A stretch of 64,000 nt of DNA from Papilionanthe hookeriana x Papilionanthe teres (GCA_022702705.1 CM040431.1:30271520-30335519), one strand, 5' to 3'. Shown: positions 1-11,816, numbered from the stretch's first letter. Program-made: numbers and translations. The notes: generated by a model not told the origin, from the letters alone.

Positions 1-906
1 GAAGGAAATCCGAACTATGGTGAACCTGTTACCATGGAGGGTACAGACCTTCCTGTGAGACCTTCTGTTTTTGAAATCGGGTCCAACTCGAGAATTCCAT
101 CACTAACACGGACCCAAAGAAGGAACATAAGTAGAAGGATCGCTAGAGAAGCCGTAGCTGTCGAAGTCGCTTTCCGGAGGAAATCCAAGAACCGCCCGAA
201 TATACACCATCGCTCGAATACATACCACTTTTGGGAGGAAGCAGGTTCCATCCCCTCTCTGCCGCGGAGGATGAAGAAAATGTTCGCAAAATTGCTGTCG
301 CATTGCCTCAACCCGTATATTACAACGATAGCCGCAAGAAAAGGACTAGAACTACGCCATTTGCTCAACTGCAAACTTTGATAGAGAAGTTAGCAAAGAA
401 GGAAAAGTGCCATGTATCAGAAATTTTAAGAAGGATAGGGCGGGTGCCGCTCAAATCCCGTCTTGGGCCGCGAGTAGAACCTCGCTATCGTTGCGTAAAA
501 GCCAAATAAGAGGATGAAAGCTAGTCCGTCCGTCGTTGTTTCGGGACTACGGATTAGGGAGGATACCACCTTCCAAGCATTTGGTCGACGTGACCATCCG
601 GTCCTAGACCTTTGCTTGCTAGAAGGATGGTATGGCGTCCCACTACCTGGACAATTAAGATTGAAACAACAGCTCGAGAAGGAAAGTCTCGTCAGGAGAC
701 TTGAATCCAAAGAAAGTGCTACTGCAGTAAAGGGGACTCATGAGAAGGGAACTCGACAGCTATCACACGACCACTGCAAGGATGCGCAGAAAGGACAGCT
801 AGAGGATGCTATGGAAAAGTTGAGGACTGATATTCGACGATTAGCAAAGGAGAGAGAAGAGAAATTCGGAGATGAGATTGATTCGTCGGAATTCATGGAT
901 GATTAG
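1..906 (+). pseudogene. Upstream ORF of the Ogre-type element (unknown function, broken)
   Basis: Coding-like sequence ahead of gag. Reading starts open at the window edge (34-381 frame), moves at about 240 to a second frame (231-509) and resumes at 514-906. The protein is rich in Lys, Arg and Glu; its last 80 residues look like a helical or coiled-coil segment and end in an acidic tail. Ogre elements are known to carry an ORF of unknown function upstream of gag, and this position fits. I recognise no domain. The frame changes and the stop at 508 mean it is broken, or that the three pieces are not one gene. Confidence 0.45.
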
Positions 907-921
907 TATGCATAAATTAAC

Positions 922-2692
922 ATGGTCGAAACACGAGCTTCGTCAGCCTTCACAAGGTGCTCCCGCAACTCGCGAAAGAGAGGAGCCGAAGTAATGAGGA
1001 GACGACTTCAAGAGAAAGATGATACGATCGCCCAAATGGCAAAGAGGATGGAAGAGATGGTCGTAGCCCTAGCCACTCTCCGAGTCAAGTGCAACCCCAA
1101 AGAGAGACACCCCGGAGGTCATTCACATTGCAGACGGAGGAAAGGAGGTTACGTCCGTCAACGGGGATGATCAATTAAAGAAGGATGCAACACAAAGCAT
1201 GATTCCGGAAAAGGATATCAAGAGCTTGGTGGAACAGCAGGTGCGAGAAGCCTTGGCACAATCAAAGAGCGGGACATCCATTCAGACGGGTAGACCTTAC
1301 TCTGAAGAATTCGACGCTGTCCAATATCTGAAAGGCTTCGTACCACCTTTGTTCAAGACCTTTGATGGGACCGGGAACCCCCGGCAGCATGTTGCACATT
1401 TTCGTGCCGCTTGTTGCAATGCCGGCGAAGTGATGCATTACTCTTCGGACAATTTGTCGGCAGCTCGTCGTGATCGCCTTTGATTGGTATGCGGAATTAC
1501 CGAATGGTTCGGTGAAAACATTTTCGAACTAGAGAACCTCTTCATCGAGCGATTTGTCGGAGTCTCGGCACCACATCACTATAGGTGATTTAGTGGTAGA
1601 GAAGCGTAAGCCAAACGAAACTTTGGTGGATTACATACTTCGATGGAGGAACCTAAGTATGAAGTGTGAGCCACGACTATAAGAACAAGATGCGACTGGC
1701 ATTTTACTTAAAAGCATTCACGGCCCGATAGCGACTTCTCCTCAAGGGATTTACTATTAAGACTTTCGAGAAGTTGTTAAGCAAGGCCGGAGCTTGCAAG
1801 AGGAGGCGAAGCAATTAAGTTTCACCGACAAAACAGACAAACAGAAGCCCGTGAAGACTTTTGAAAAGAAGTCCGGATTGTTGCAGCAGTCGACAAAGGC
1901 AAGCAGCCGATACAAATATCATCAGAACGGCCGCAGCAACCTCAACAGAATTATCAACAACCCCGACCCAGCTATCAGTCATCTCAACAGTATGAACAAC
2001 CGCCTCGTCCGCAACGTACGTTAAGGGAGCTTCTGAGCAGGGAGTATCCGTTCAAGAATGAGGCAGTGCCAAAAATGTTCCGCAGTCTGATGAAGACTCC
2101 AGATTTCCAACTACCAGAACCTAAAAGACCAGAAGAAGTCGACAAAAAAGGTGATCCCAACTTATGCCCTTACCACCGGATGCTTGGACACAAGATAGAA
2201 GATTGTATTACCTTCAAAAGTCAGCTCAACGACAATCTTCGGAAAGGGAATATAATGATCCCGAAGGAGTACATGAAGGAACCCCGTAAAGGAGGTTCCG
2301 TCAATGTTGTCTCGACCGATCTCATTGTTCCGATAGATCCCTATGCGACCGATGATGGGTGGAGCTACCGCTTGGACAAGGTCTTCGAAAAGATTTTGGA
2401 TCACATCCAAACCGCTTCGGTGCGAGCCTCAATTCGTAGTTTGAAACCCGTCAAGTCGGCACTATCACTTGCAATAGAAGAACCACCTCAACAGAGACGA
2501 TCGAAGAGAAGAAGAAAATTGATGAAGAAGAGAAGACCGAGACTCTTAAGGCTAGAGCTAGGGGTCGCTTATCCTAGGATAGTTGTTTCGGATTCGGGGA
2601 GAAATACCTCGAACCTCCGACTCCGTATGATTATCTGCTCACTCCGGTGGGATCTTATAATGATAAGGGTTATGGCGTTGGCTACGTTTTGA
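922..2692 (+). pseudogene. gag: gag of the Ogre-type element (broken)
   Basis: Would encode the capsid/nucleocapsid protein that packages element RNA. It starts at ATG 922 with a basic, Ser-rich N-terminus followed by a coiled-coil-like stretch. The capsid core begins around 1300, where residues reading FKTFDGTGNPRQHVAHF match the retrotransposon Gag core. A Gln/Pro-rich spacer lies at about 1880-2020. A zinc-knuckle-like stretch of the form C-x2-H-x4-H-x4-C lies at about 2165-2206. Frames change near 1170-1200, 1483 and 1790-2030, with several stops between. The homology is clear but no intact product can be made. Confidence 0.8.
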
Positions 2693-3193
2693 CTGTTTCT
2701 AACGATTACGTAACTAGCGACAATCCGGATATCGATTTCGATACAAATGACAATTCTCAAATCATACACAATCTCGACGATCACAATGACAAAGAAGACA
2801 TCCATCAAGGAGGCTACGAGAGTTCAACAAGCAACGAATCTATCTGCGAGTTTCGAGGAGCTCCAGTCACAATAGAGTTAGAGCCTTCGGACTCGAAGCT
2901 AATCCGGAAGAACTCGTCATTCCGATTCAGGAGGAAACACCGAAGAACTCAATACTAGAGTCGAAGAAATTACGAAGTTAATTTAAGAAATGGAAGAGTT
3001 CTACCTCCGAGGATGGGTCCAAAGGACAAAGGAAAGCGTGTGGTTGTTCGGAGAAGAATCAACCCCGCGAAGAAATACCCATTCGAGAAGAAGTCGAGAC
3101 ACATGGAAATAAAGTGGACTACAACGTGCTAGCCCATCTTAGGAAACTACCGACCAACCGAGCATCTACGACGCCCTCATCTTATCAAAGGAG
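2693..3193 (+). pseudogene. gag-protease linker of the Ogre-type element
   Basis: Acidic, Asp/Asn/Ser-rich reading in the 2647-2958 frame, followed by Lys/Arg-rich sequence with stops up to the protease. No domain recognised. Its position between the zinc knuckle and protease suggests linker polyprotein. Confidence 0.4.
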
Positions 3194-3790
3194 ATGAGAG
3201 AAGCTCTGATCAAGGCCTTACTTGATCCAAAAATTTGCTTAGCTCAAATGGTCGGAGATTCCTTAGATGAGGTTTGCTCGTTAAAGGAACAGCGAGGTGT
3301 TACCTTCACAGACAATGACCTACTACTTGGGACGACGGACTACAACCGACCGTTGTACAATTCGATTATAATCGGAAAATTTACACTCTCCGCAGTATTG
3401 GTGGATCCAGGAGCATCAATTAATATAATGAGTCTTCGAACGCTAAGCATACTTGGAAATCGATGCTCGCGAGCTCGAAGCCGACAAAATGTTATTAAGA
3501 GGATTCAACCGAGAAAGGAGAAAGAGCCCTCGGATCAATAACACTACTAATGAAGACGGGTGACTTAGCAAAGACAACCGCAAAATTTCACATAATTGAT
3601 TCGAAACGTCGTTCAATGCTCTATCGGGCCGACCATGGATACATGAAAATCGGATGGTACCATCATCTCTACATCGTTGTATCAAATACTACGATGGAGG
3701 GGAACGAATGCATCAAAGGTGACTTACAACCATTCTTCGTACATGAAATTGGAATCCATGAAGATGCAGCTTATTATGCACCTCCGAAGA
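3194..3790 (+). pseudogene. pro: Aspartic protease of the Ogre-type element (broken)
   Basis: Would cleave the polyprotein. The active-site stretch VDPGASINIM is readable with the catalytic Asp codon at 3404-3406, in the frame 3194-3541. After a frame change the C-terminal part appears at about 3600-3700 with the Tat-type signature SFNALSGRPWIHENRMVPS. A stop at 3539-3541 and at least two frameshifts break it. Retroelement proteases are about 100-120 residues; the combined region is enough for one. Confidence 0.75.
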
Positions 3791-4640
3791 AAACAATCTT
3801 CTCCAGAGATACCATAACGAATGAAGCAAAAAAAGTTCGGGACAACGAAGAACCCGAAGTTCTAGTCCAACTGTCTCTCACCACTCCCTTACGGCGAGAT
3901 GGTGAAGGTTTCTCCACAACTCGCATCCGAGGTCGAGGCCGGGGACGAGGTCGTGGAGAGACGTTAGGACAATTGGACAGAGGAAACCAGCCATCAATGT
4001 TGATTGGGAAGACAGTTCTGAAGAAGAAAAAGAAATCAAGCAAGAAGCAGCGACAATAAGTCGGAAAAAGCCGCAATTCAGGATCCCGCTCGAAGATGAA
4101 AAGAATGAAGAATATAAATCGATGTATGAGAAGATTAACCACTATGTACATACTATGACCCTGACCCCGATCCATTCTAATAAGATCGAGGGTATGGTGG
4201 TCAAAGAGGTACGTAGCGGCGGTGCAAAGCCAATCAAATTCTACCATGGCGCTCCTTCCTCCAAAAATGAAAATAATGTACAATTTGAAGATGTCACTTC
4301 ATCAGAATTAATGGAATTGCCTTTTGAGTGGTACTCTCCCTGTGTTCAAAATTTAATTCAGCGTGGTTTCTTACCTCGACAATGGACAAAAGGTCAATCA
4401 CAACATTTTGAAAAATTATGGAATAACTCCGGTCGTCCACCCAATTCAAAGCATGGTCTCGGATTCGGCACAGTAGGATCAGTTGACGATACTGAATTTT
4501 GCTTGATTGTCACTTGCGAGTCTAATGAAAATTGCATGGAAGCTACAGAAGAACTTGAAGATTTACAAATTGGAGACGCTCCATCAGAATTCGAAGAAGA
4601 GATTAAATCTACAATAGATGAGTTAACGGAAGTTAACTTG
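3791..4640 (+). pseudogene. protease-RT spacer of the Ogre-type element
   Basis: Two open stretches (3550-4059 and 4122-4760) cover this gap. The first has an Arg-Gly run, RGRGRGRGRGE, near 3925-3960, followed by a Lys-rich tail. The second is acidic and leads without a break into the pre-RT segment. In Ogre elements an intron lies between protease and RT; I found no convincing splice pair here, so I only note the position. The Arg-Gly run may be a short repeat expansion. Confidence 0.4.
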
Positions 4641-5700
4641 GGTACTAGCGAAGAGCCTAGACCTACCTTTGTTAGCTCCTTACTCAATAAAGAAGACTCC
4701 GAAGAAATAATCAAGTTATTAATGGAATTTAAAGACTCGTTTTGCTTGGAGCTACGATGAGATGCCGGGATTAGCTCCAGAGGTCGCGATCCATAAGCTA
4801 GGAGTGGATCCTACTTCGTCCCGATCGGACAAGATCCCGGAAGAATGCGTCTAGAAATCGAACAACAAGTCATAGCTGAAGTTAAAAAGCTAATAGACGC
4901 CAAATTTGTCCGCGAAGAACAATACCCGACTTGGTTAGCCAATGTAGTGCCGATCGAAAGAAGAATGGTTAGATCGAATTTGTGTGGACTTCGGAGATTT
5001 AAATAAGGCATGTCCAAAGGATGAATTCCCTCTACCGATCCTGTAACTAATGATCGACATTGCTTCGACACATGAAATATTTTCATTCATGGATGGATCT
5101 TCAGGATACAACCGGATAAAAATGGCTCCAGAAGATGAAAAGCTTACGGCATTCGAACGCCGATCGAGTATATTGCTACACGATGATGACATTCGGATCG
5201 AAGAACGCAAGAGCAACATACCGAGAGCCATGACAAGAATTTTTGATGATCTCATCCACAATCAAGTCGAATGCTACGTGGACGATGTGGTCATCAAAAG
5301 CAAAGTAAAGGACAACCACACTGTATGATTTGAGAATTGTTTTCGAACGATTAAGACAATTTAACCTTAAGATGAATCCCTTAAAATGCACCTTCGGCGT
5401 CACCTCCGGGAAATTCTTAGGATTCGTTGTCCGACATCGTGGAATTGAAATCGACCCGGAAAAGATTAAAGCTATCTTAGAAATGCCGCCTCCCAAAACC
5501 TTAAAACAACTACGATCTTTTCAAGGGAAGTTGGCATATCTTCGACGCTTTATCTCAAACTTGTCAAGTAGGTGTCAGCCTTTCTCGGCATTAGTTAAAA
5601 AGGATGCCAAATTTATTTGGGAAGAGAAATGCCATAAGGCCTTCGAGGACATTAAGCAATATTTAATGACACCTCCTGTCTTAGCAGCCCCAAGCCTCGG
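4641..5700 (+). pseudogene. RT: Reverse transcriptase of the Ogre-type element (broken)
   Basis: Would copy element RNA into DNA. The pre-RT segment at about 4640-4750 ends in LLMEFKDSF. The finger region follows at 4850-5035, where AEVKKLIDAKFVREEQYP is readable. The palm lies at 5045-5300, with the YVDD catalytic box at 5275-5286. The thumb and connection lie at 5330-5700, including KCTFGVTSGKFLGFVV. The gene changes frame near 4757, 4965, 5046 and 5325. Roughly the full RT length is present, so the damage is small insertions and deletions rather than truncation. Confidence 0.85.
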
Positions 5701-6104
5701 TGTAGACCGTCGATACTTTTTACCGCGGCTTTAGACGACTCGCTCGGTGCCCCGTTAGCCTGTGTCAATGATGAGGGTAAAGAAAATGCTCTTTACTACC
5801 TAAGCCGTCGTTTACTTCCGACGGAAATAAGGTATCCCACAATCGAAAAGCATTGTTTGGCCTCGATCTTCGCCGCTCAAAAGCTCGGCACTACATGCTT
5901 TCTCATAAGGTCAACTCGATCTCGAAATTTAATCCATTGCAATACTCGATGACTCGTCCAACGCTTTCCGGCGGACTTGCCGGATGGTCAATGATATTAT
6001 CGCAATTCGATATAACTTTCGTGCCTCTTCGTGCCATAAAGGGACAAGTCCGAGCGGACTTCCTCGCAGAGACACCCTTTGCTCGGCGAATCTCCTCTCA
6101 ATGA
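5700..6104 (+). pseudogene. RNaseH: RNase H (canonical gypsy type) of the Ogre-type element
   Basis: Directly follows RT. The stretch LSRRLLPTEIRYPTIEKHCL at about 5800-5855 contains the E of the DEDD active site. Reading moves frame near 5720 and 5860 and continues to 6104, ending in the AKGQVRADFLAE-like tail at about 6040-6080. Would degrade the RNA strand of the RNA/DNA hybrid. Broken by frame changes. Confidence 0.7.
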
Positions 6105-6159
6105 CGACTTGCCGGATGAACAAATAATGAGCCTAGAAGACCCCGATGATCGACGTTAG

Positions 6160-6600
6160 GAATTATATTTCGACGGGGCATCTTCAGCACACAAAGACGA
6201 AGAATCGCAAGTGATAGTGCCCGGTAAAGCAGGAATCAGATTAATCTTTATAACACCGGAGCGAGGGATGTTAAGATAATCCTACCACTTGACAGAGCCG
6301 TGTACAAACAATGAAGAAGAATACGAAGCCCTCATAACAGGACTGGAATTAACTATTTAAATGTGGATAACAGACATCAACATCTACGGGGATTCGCAGT
6401 TAATCATTCAACAGATCGTCAGACAGTACAGGATTTTAAAACCAAGACTCGAGCAATACTTCCAGTATGCCATACAGCTGTTGGAACAGATTCTGAATGT
6501 GACAATCTACAAAATTTCCAGGAAAGAAAACGCTTTAGCAGATGCGTTAGCCCGCCTCGCAAAAGAATTTGCCTGCTTGCAAGATGAATCAATGGAAGTG
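6160..6600 (+). pseudogene. aRH: Second, archaeal-type RNase H (aRH), Tat-lineage marker
   Basis: A second RNase H lies between the first one and integrase, as known for Tat-lineage elements. Readable active-site blocks are FDGAS at about 6170 (first Asp), NNEEEYEAL near 6310 (Glu), YGDSQL near 6390 (Asp) and NALADALARLA near 6530-6560 (last Asp). All four acidic residues are kept. Two in-frame stops fall within the first half (about 6278 and 6358); the second half is open from 6361 to 6681. Confidence 0.8.
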
Positions 6601-6799
6601 TCAGTTCATGGACGTCAGGTCCTATCACAGCTCGACATAGACACAATATACAAATCAGAAAAAGAAAAAGGAATCGATTAGCAAAGTGACGTGAAAACAC
6701 GTAAGATCGGCGACAACCATTAATGACTACCCGCAAACAGGAAAACTACCGGACGACGAGTCGTTAGCCCATCGGATCAAGAAAAGAACTCGTCCTACG

Positions 6800-7959
6800 C
6801 ATTAATAAATAACACGTTATAAGAAGGTCTTTCGATCAAATGTGGCTAAGGTGCCTAAGCGGGTCCGAGGCCCGTGAAATTGTTAAAGAGGTGCATTCAG
6901 GACTCTGTGGCGCTCACCAGTCGGGTCCGAAGATGAAAATGAAAATTAAAAGACTAGGGTACTATTGGCCCTCAATGATGACCGACTGCATGAAAATCGC
7001 CAAGAGCTGTCACCAATGCCAAGTGCACGGAGTGGTTTTACACCAACCTCCAAATGTGCTACATCCGAAAATTGCGTCGTGGCCATTTGAATGTTGGGGC
7101 AAAGATATAGTGGGTCCCATAGAACCACCATCTTCAAAAGGACATCGCTTCATTCTTGCGGCTACAGATTACTTCTCCAAGTGGCGCAGGCAAGCTCCAC
7201 TCGTAGAAGTGAAAGCACACCACGTGCTACGGCTTTTCAAGAGCCAAGTTGTCTACCCTTTCGGAGTGCCGCGCGGATCATCTCGTATAATGGATCGGCA
7301 TTCGAAGCACACAAATCAACAATTTTGTCGGGAGACACGGAATCGACCGGCGATATTCAACAATTTACTACCCAAGAGCAAACGACCTCGGTCGAGGCTT
7401 TTAATAAAACTCTCGTTCAAATTTTAAAGAAAACTTTGGACGATAATAAGAGAAATTGGCACGAGAAGTTATTAGAAGCTTTATGGGCCTACCGGACAAC
7501 CTTCGTAACTCCTACTCAAGCTACACCTTACGCTCGGTGTATGGGTCCGAGGCGAGTGTTACCTTTAGAGGTTCAGACCTTCCTTCACTCAGAATCGCAG
7601 TTGCAAACAAAATCACGACAGAAGAGAATGCCAAATTACGACTAGAAGAATTGGAAAGCCTGGAAGGGAAAAGACTTGCAGCGCAGCAGAATTTAGAATT
7701 ATACCAAGCTAAGATGGTTCAAGCCCATGACAGACTGGTCCGCCCAAGAACCTTTAAAGTTGGTGACTTAGTTCTCGTTCTCAAGAGACCTATCCTTGCA
7801 CACCGCAAGATAGGAGGAAAATTTGAACCCACTTGGGAAGGGCCGTTTGTGGTTGGGAGCGGTTTACTCGGAGGCTCCTACCAGCTAGTGAATTGCCAAG
7901 GAGAACGACATATGCTTCCGATCAACGGACGATACTTGAAGAAGTATTATGCTACCTGA
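6800..7959 (+). pseudogene. INT: Integrase of the Ogre-type element (broken, catalytic Asp changed)
   Basis: Would insert element cDNA into host DNA. Three parts are visible. An HHCC zinc finger has the histidines in VHSGLCGAH (about 6890) and the cysteines in CHQC (7008-7019). The catalytic core has the first Asp in KDIVGP (about 7100) and the Glu in VEAFNKTL (about 7395). The C-terminal domain includes FKVGDLVLVLKRP and PTWEGPFVV at about 7755-7850. At the second catalytic Asp the codon at 7286-7288 is TAT (Tyr), within IISYNGSAF. Frames change near 7150-7250 and 7640. It ends at the TGA at 7957-7959. Confidence 0.85.
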
Positions 7960-8455
7960 TGTTTTGAAGGAATGAATTCTTCATCCCTAGAAGCACGGGC
8001 GAAGTAATTACTTATGACTGGGTCCGAACCCAAAAATAATAAAAAATGTGCTAAAAAAATAATAATAATAAAATCATGATAATAAAGTTTTCCTTGTTTT
8101 CTCTTCCATATCAAAATCTCTTTCCTGATATTTTCCCACTTCATTCCTGTTAAATTTGAAAATATAAAAGGAGTAATAAAAAACTCGTCTTTAATAAACA
8201 TTTTCTTAATGTTCTTGTTCTTAGTACGGCCCCCGATCCTTTTCCTTGTCTTTTCGCGAGGAAATGTCGAACGGGCGGTTGGTCCCAAACTTTAGAAATG
8301 GCGTATGCCTTGCACTCGACGAAAAGAGGGTGAAAGATGGAGCGATAATAGAGATTGACTCGGACTTCGCACCGGCAGGCCTCGCAATATGAGGAAAGTG
8401 ACCTGGGTCCCGATTGACCGAGAGGAACCGCCCGTCGGACGAGTAATGAAAGTGG
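7960..8455 (+). other. Spacer after integrase
   Basis: No coding signal I trust. AT-rich with an A/T run at about 8035-8090, then GC-richer sequence from 8220. Open frames on the minus strand here look like shadows of composition. Confidence 0.4.
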
Positions 8456-9390
8456 GTGGCCCAAGCCACCAATCCAACGAAGAAGAAAAGGAAAACAAGC
8501 ACTGAAGAAGATAAGAGAATCAAATTTGTAGTCGCTACAGCAGAAGGCAGGCTTGTCAGCACCGCACCCACAGAAATTCAGGAAGTACGAAGAGATACTC
8601 TCACAGTAACCCAGCGAAGAAATAAAAATCACCGTATCCGCAAGATGTTAACTAAACTAGCAGCGGACCAGCGCAACGAGGCAGTTGCTACTGCGCGATA
8701 CATATACTTCAAGGACGCCGGTTCACCGAGTACTCGAAGGAAGGAGGCCAGCTCCTAGGATAACGAAGAGATCAGGGAAATCTCAAGAAGATCAGAAGAA
8801 GGAAGGCTACAACGCCACCAGACAAAGTCAATAATAATGCATAACCTTGTTGCAGAAGCAACCCGGAGGATGTCTCGAAGGACATCATCCCCGAGGAGCC
8901 GAGGTATGCAGGAGAACGTGAAGGGATTGAGCCGTATATCCCACAATACGTCACTGTGCCTCGCCATTTGCAGATTATTCCAGAATACGAGCTGGAAAGA
9001 ATGCATAATGTCGAAAAGAAAACTTTTGAATACTTCGAGAGAATCAGAGGTAGGAGGATCAATATACTAGAAGGCCTCGAGCTACATACAGACGTGTTCT
9101 CAGAATACGAACAACAAATCATGGACTGCATCCAGGATTTGAAAAGAATGGGCCGAGCGGGCCGCCTAAGAGAAAACACTTACTCGGAACCCCGGAGATG
9201 GATGCCAGGGAAAGGTAGAATTAGAATACAATGTGGATGCTGCTACAACTTCGCAGAAGACAGGAAGGGGAACCCACCGGGAATACTCCATCATGGCCAG
9301 GTGGATCCAATGCCATTAGTCATCAAAAGGATGGTAAAAAGAATGATAACATGGAGGGTACGCCGCGATTGCATACCCAACGTACCGCAT
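8456..9390 (+). pseudogene. Extra 3' ORF of the Ogre-type element (unknown function, broken)
   Basis: Coding-like sequence after pol. It starts at ATG 8456 with a very basic N-terminus (KKKRK near residue 10), resembling a nuclear localisation signal, and is open to 8756. It then shifts into the frame 8956-9396, which is a charged, helix-rich stretch reading RHLQIIPEYELERMHN and onward. I recognise no domain. Tat-lineage elements often carry extra ORFs between integrase and the 3' LTR, which is the only basis for the call. An alternative is a captured gene fragment. Confidence 0.4.
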
Positions 9391-10196
9391 TATTAACATT
9401 TACAAGAAGGGTGACCGCATACCCCCGCACATATATCACCACGACTTTGTCGGACCTTTCGCACGGTTCTTTTCCGAACGAGTGTAATATCATGTTCGGA
9501 TCCGACCTCCGGATAGCGAGCCTGTGTGAGTTCCGAGGGCCGAGTAAAGATACCATTACCGGTAGGTTCCGTCATGATACCGAAGGGCAACGGAGCGGAT
9601 GTCGCTAAACATTGCATACCAGGAGTACCGATGAAGCGGATCTCGCTACTTTCGAAGGATGGACGACAGGAAAACACCTTACCACTTCCGACCGAACTCG
9701 GAGCTAGAGAGCCTCCGGCCTTACGAGCCGTGAGTTACATGGAAAATATCACACCTCCAACGTACATCCATACAGCATCCTTGCCAAGGATGGCTTGGAA
9801 GGTGATGTTATTGACCATGTTCCTCACTATTCAGACATGGATTTCTAACAGATACCTTTTTTGGATGGATCGACAAAGATCATACATAGTCCATTTTGAG
9901 TCTACATGGATTGTATGAGATGTATTCCGCATCGAGTTGTATGATGTATCTTCAACATGATTGGAATGAAAGTGACCATGTCACATTTTTGGCCTTCACC
10001 TCTTTTGTGCGAGTTGACTGGAAAACACCATTAAAGTTAAATGAACTTCGAACAAAGAACAGAAATGGAACAAAAAGAATAAAAGAAAACTTTCCTTAAA
10101 AATCTAAAAATGATGAACACCAAATTCACATGAACATTAAATAAACGATAAAATAAATTTGAATCGTTAAAGGATAAACAAAATGAACACAAATTT
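9391..10196 (+). other. Ogre-type 3' region, weak coding traces then AT-rich leader to the arrays
   Basis: Short open stretches (9526-9918, 9896-10099) have no recognisable domain and may be the decayed end of the upstream ORF. From about 10020 composition becomes A-rich and non-coding. Confidence 0.35.
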
Positions 10197-10425
10197 TAAA
10201 TCAAATCTCAATCAAATTCAAATTCAAGCTTTCCAGATTCCAAATCAAATCTCAATCAAATTCAAATTCAAGCTTTCCAGATTCCAAATCAAATCTCAAT
10301 CAAATTCAAATTCAAGCTTTCCAGATTCCAAATCAAATCTCAATCAAATTCAAATTTAACCTTCCAAATTTCAAATCAAATCTCAATCAAGTTCAAAAGT
10401 CAACCTTCCAAATCTGAAATCTAAT
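10197..10425 (+). repeat. 44-bp tandem array
   Basis: About five copies of a 44-bp unit, starting at 10197, 10241, 10285, 10329 and 10372 (the last steps 43 bp). The unit begins CAAATCAAATCTCAATC and contains AAGCTTTCCAGATTC. The first copies are nearly identical; the last two are diverged. Confidence 0.9.
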
Positions 10426-10654
10426 CCGTTCTACTCTCTCCCTTGTCTGGGATGGAAGTGGTTGATTCCATTGACACGGATCGAATCTGATGGCGAGGAA
10501 TTGTATCCAATCCAAACCAGTGACTTCCGATCATCTCTTTTGAATGGGATATGTAACATCTACATATTCCCTCCTGATCTATTTCCTTCCATGAAAGTCT
10601 TTTACAACTTTCATGAAATTCTCGAAAAACCAAAATCCCTCACTGCAAATCTTT
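10426..10654. other. Spacer between two tandem arrays
   Basis: Unique-looking sequence between the 44-bp and 83-bp arrays. No gene signal. Confidence 0.4.
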
Positions 10655-11470
10655 GCAAAATCAATTACATCAAAAATCAAATTCTTGGGGTCGAGGATTT
10701 TACATCCGAGACTGCATTACTTTAGGATCATTTCCCTATCACAATGAAATACATCAAAATCAAATTCTTGGGGTCGAGGATTTTACATCCGAGACTGCAT
10801 TGCTTTAGGATCATTTCCCTATCGCAATGAAATACATCAAATTCAAACTCTTGGGGTTGAGGATTTTACATCCGAGACTGCATTGCTTTAGGATTCTTTC
10901 CATATCTCAATGAAATACATCAAAACCAAATTCTTGGGGTTGAGGATTTTACATCTGAGACTGCATTGCTTTAGGATTCTTTCCCTATTGCGATGAAATA
11001 CATCCAAATCAAATTCTTGGGGTTGAGGATTTTACATCCGAGACTGCATTGCTTTAGGATTATTTCCCTATTGCGATGAAATACATCCAAATCAAACTCT
11101 TGGGGTTGAGGATTTTACATCCGAAACTGCATTGCTTTAGGATTCTTTCCCTATCGCCATGAAATACATCAAATTCAAACTTTTGGAGTTGAGGATTTTA
11201 CATCCGAGACTGCATTGCTTTAGGATCCTTTCCCTATCGCAATGAAATACATCAAATTCGGACTTTTGGGGTTGAGGATTTTACATCCGAGACTGCATTG
11301 CTTTAGGATTCTTTCCCTATCGCAATGAAATACATCAAAATCAAACTCTTGAGGTTAAGGATTTTACATCCAATACCGCATTGCTCTGAGATCTCTTCTC
11401 ATTGTAATGATTCAATCCAAATAATTCAATTTTCTTTTGAGGTTGAAGATGTTACATCTAAAACCACAAA
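10655..11470 (+). repeat. 83-bp tandem array in the 3' region of the Ogre-type element
   Basis: About ten copies of an 83-bp unit. The marker ATTCTTGGGGT or its variants starts at 10681, 10764, 10847, 10930, 11013, 11096, 11179, 11262 and 11345, exactly 83 bp apart every time; a decayed copy follows near 11428. Each unit also contains GAGGATTTTACATCCGAGAC and a CCCTATCGCAATGAAATACA-like end. Ogre/Tat elements are known to carry tandem repeats in this position. Confidence 0.95.
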
Positions 11471-11816
11471 ATTCCAATTTTTATTTCAAGTTCGAATTCC
11501 TTCAAATTAATCTTAACAAAACTTCAATCTAAATTGAAACTCAAACTAAAATCTAAGCTCACACATCAAAACTTAAACTGAAACAAAATGAAATCTAAAT
11601 CGAAATTCCCCCAGATCATGTGATTTGGAATTCACCTTCTTTTCCTTTCCCCAGCGAGAGTTCAGGAATCTCCAGTCCTCGAGATATACTTGACACTCCC
11701 CAGCGGAAATTCTTCTACTTCATCCTAAGTTTGTCACTTGGACTTTTGTGTTGGTTTTGTTGATCTTTTCAGTCAACGCCAATACGCGCGGTGTGCTCCG
11801 TCAGCTCACCACACCT
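11471..11816. other. 3' untranslated region before the polypurine tract
   Basis: Non-coding, A/C-rich, then mixed composition around 11620-11810. No feature seen beyond its place before the tract. Confidence 0.4.

Noticed and set aside
8150..9179. Long minus-strand frames opposite the extra 3' ORF, considered as an antisense ORF of the Grande type
   Set aside because: They are Ser/Phe/Leu-rich mirror readings of Lys/Glu-rich plus-strand codons; no domain or consistent start seen.
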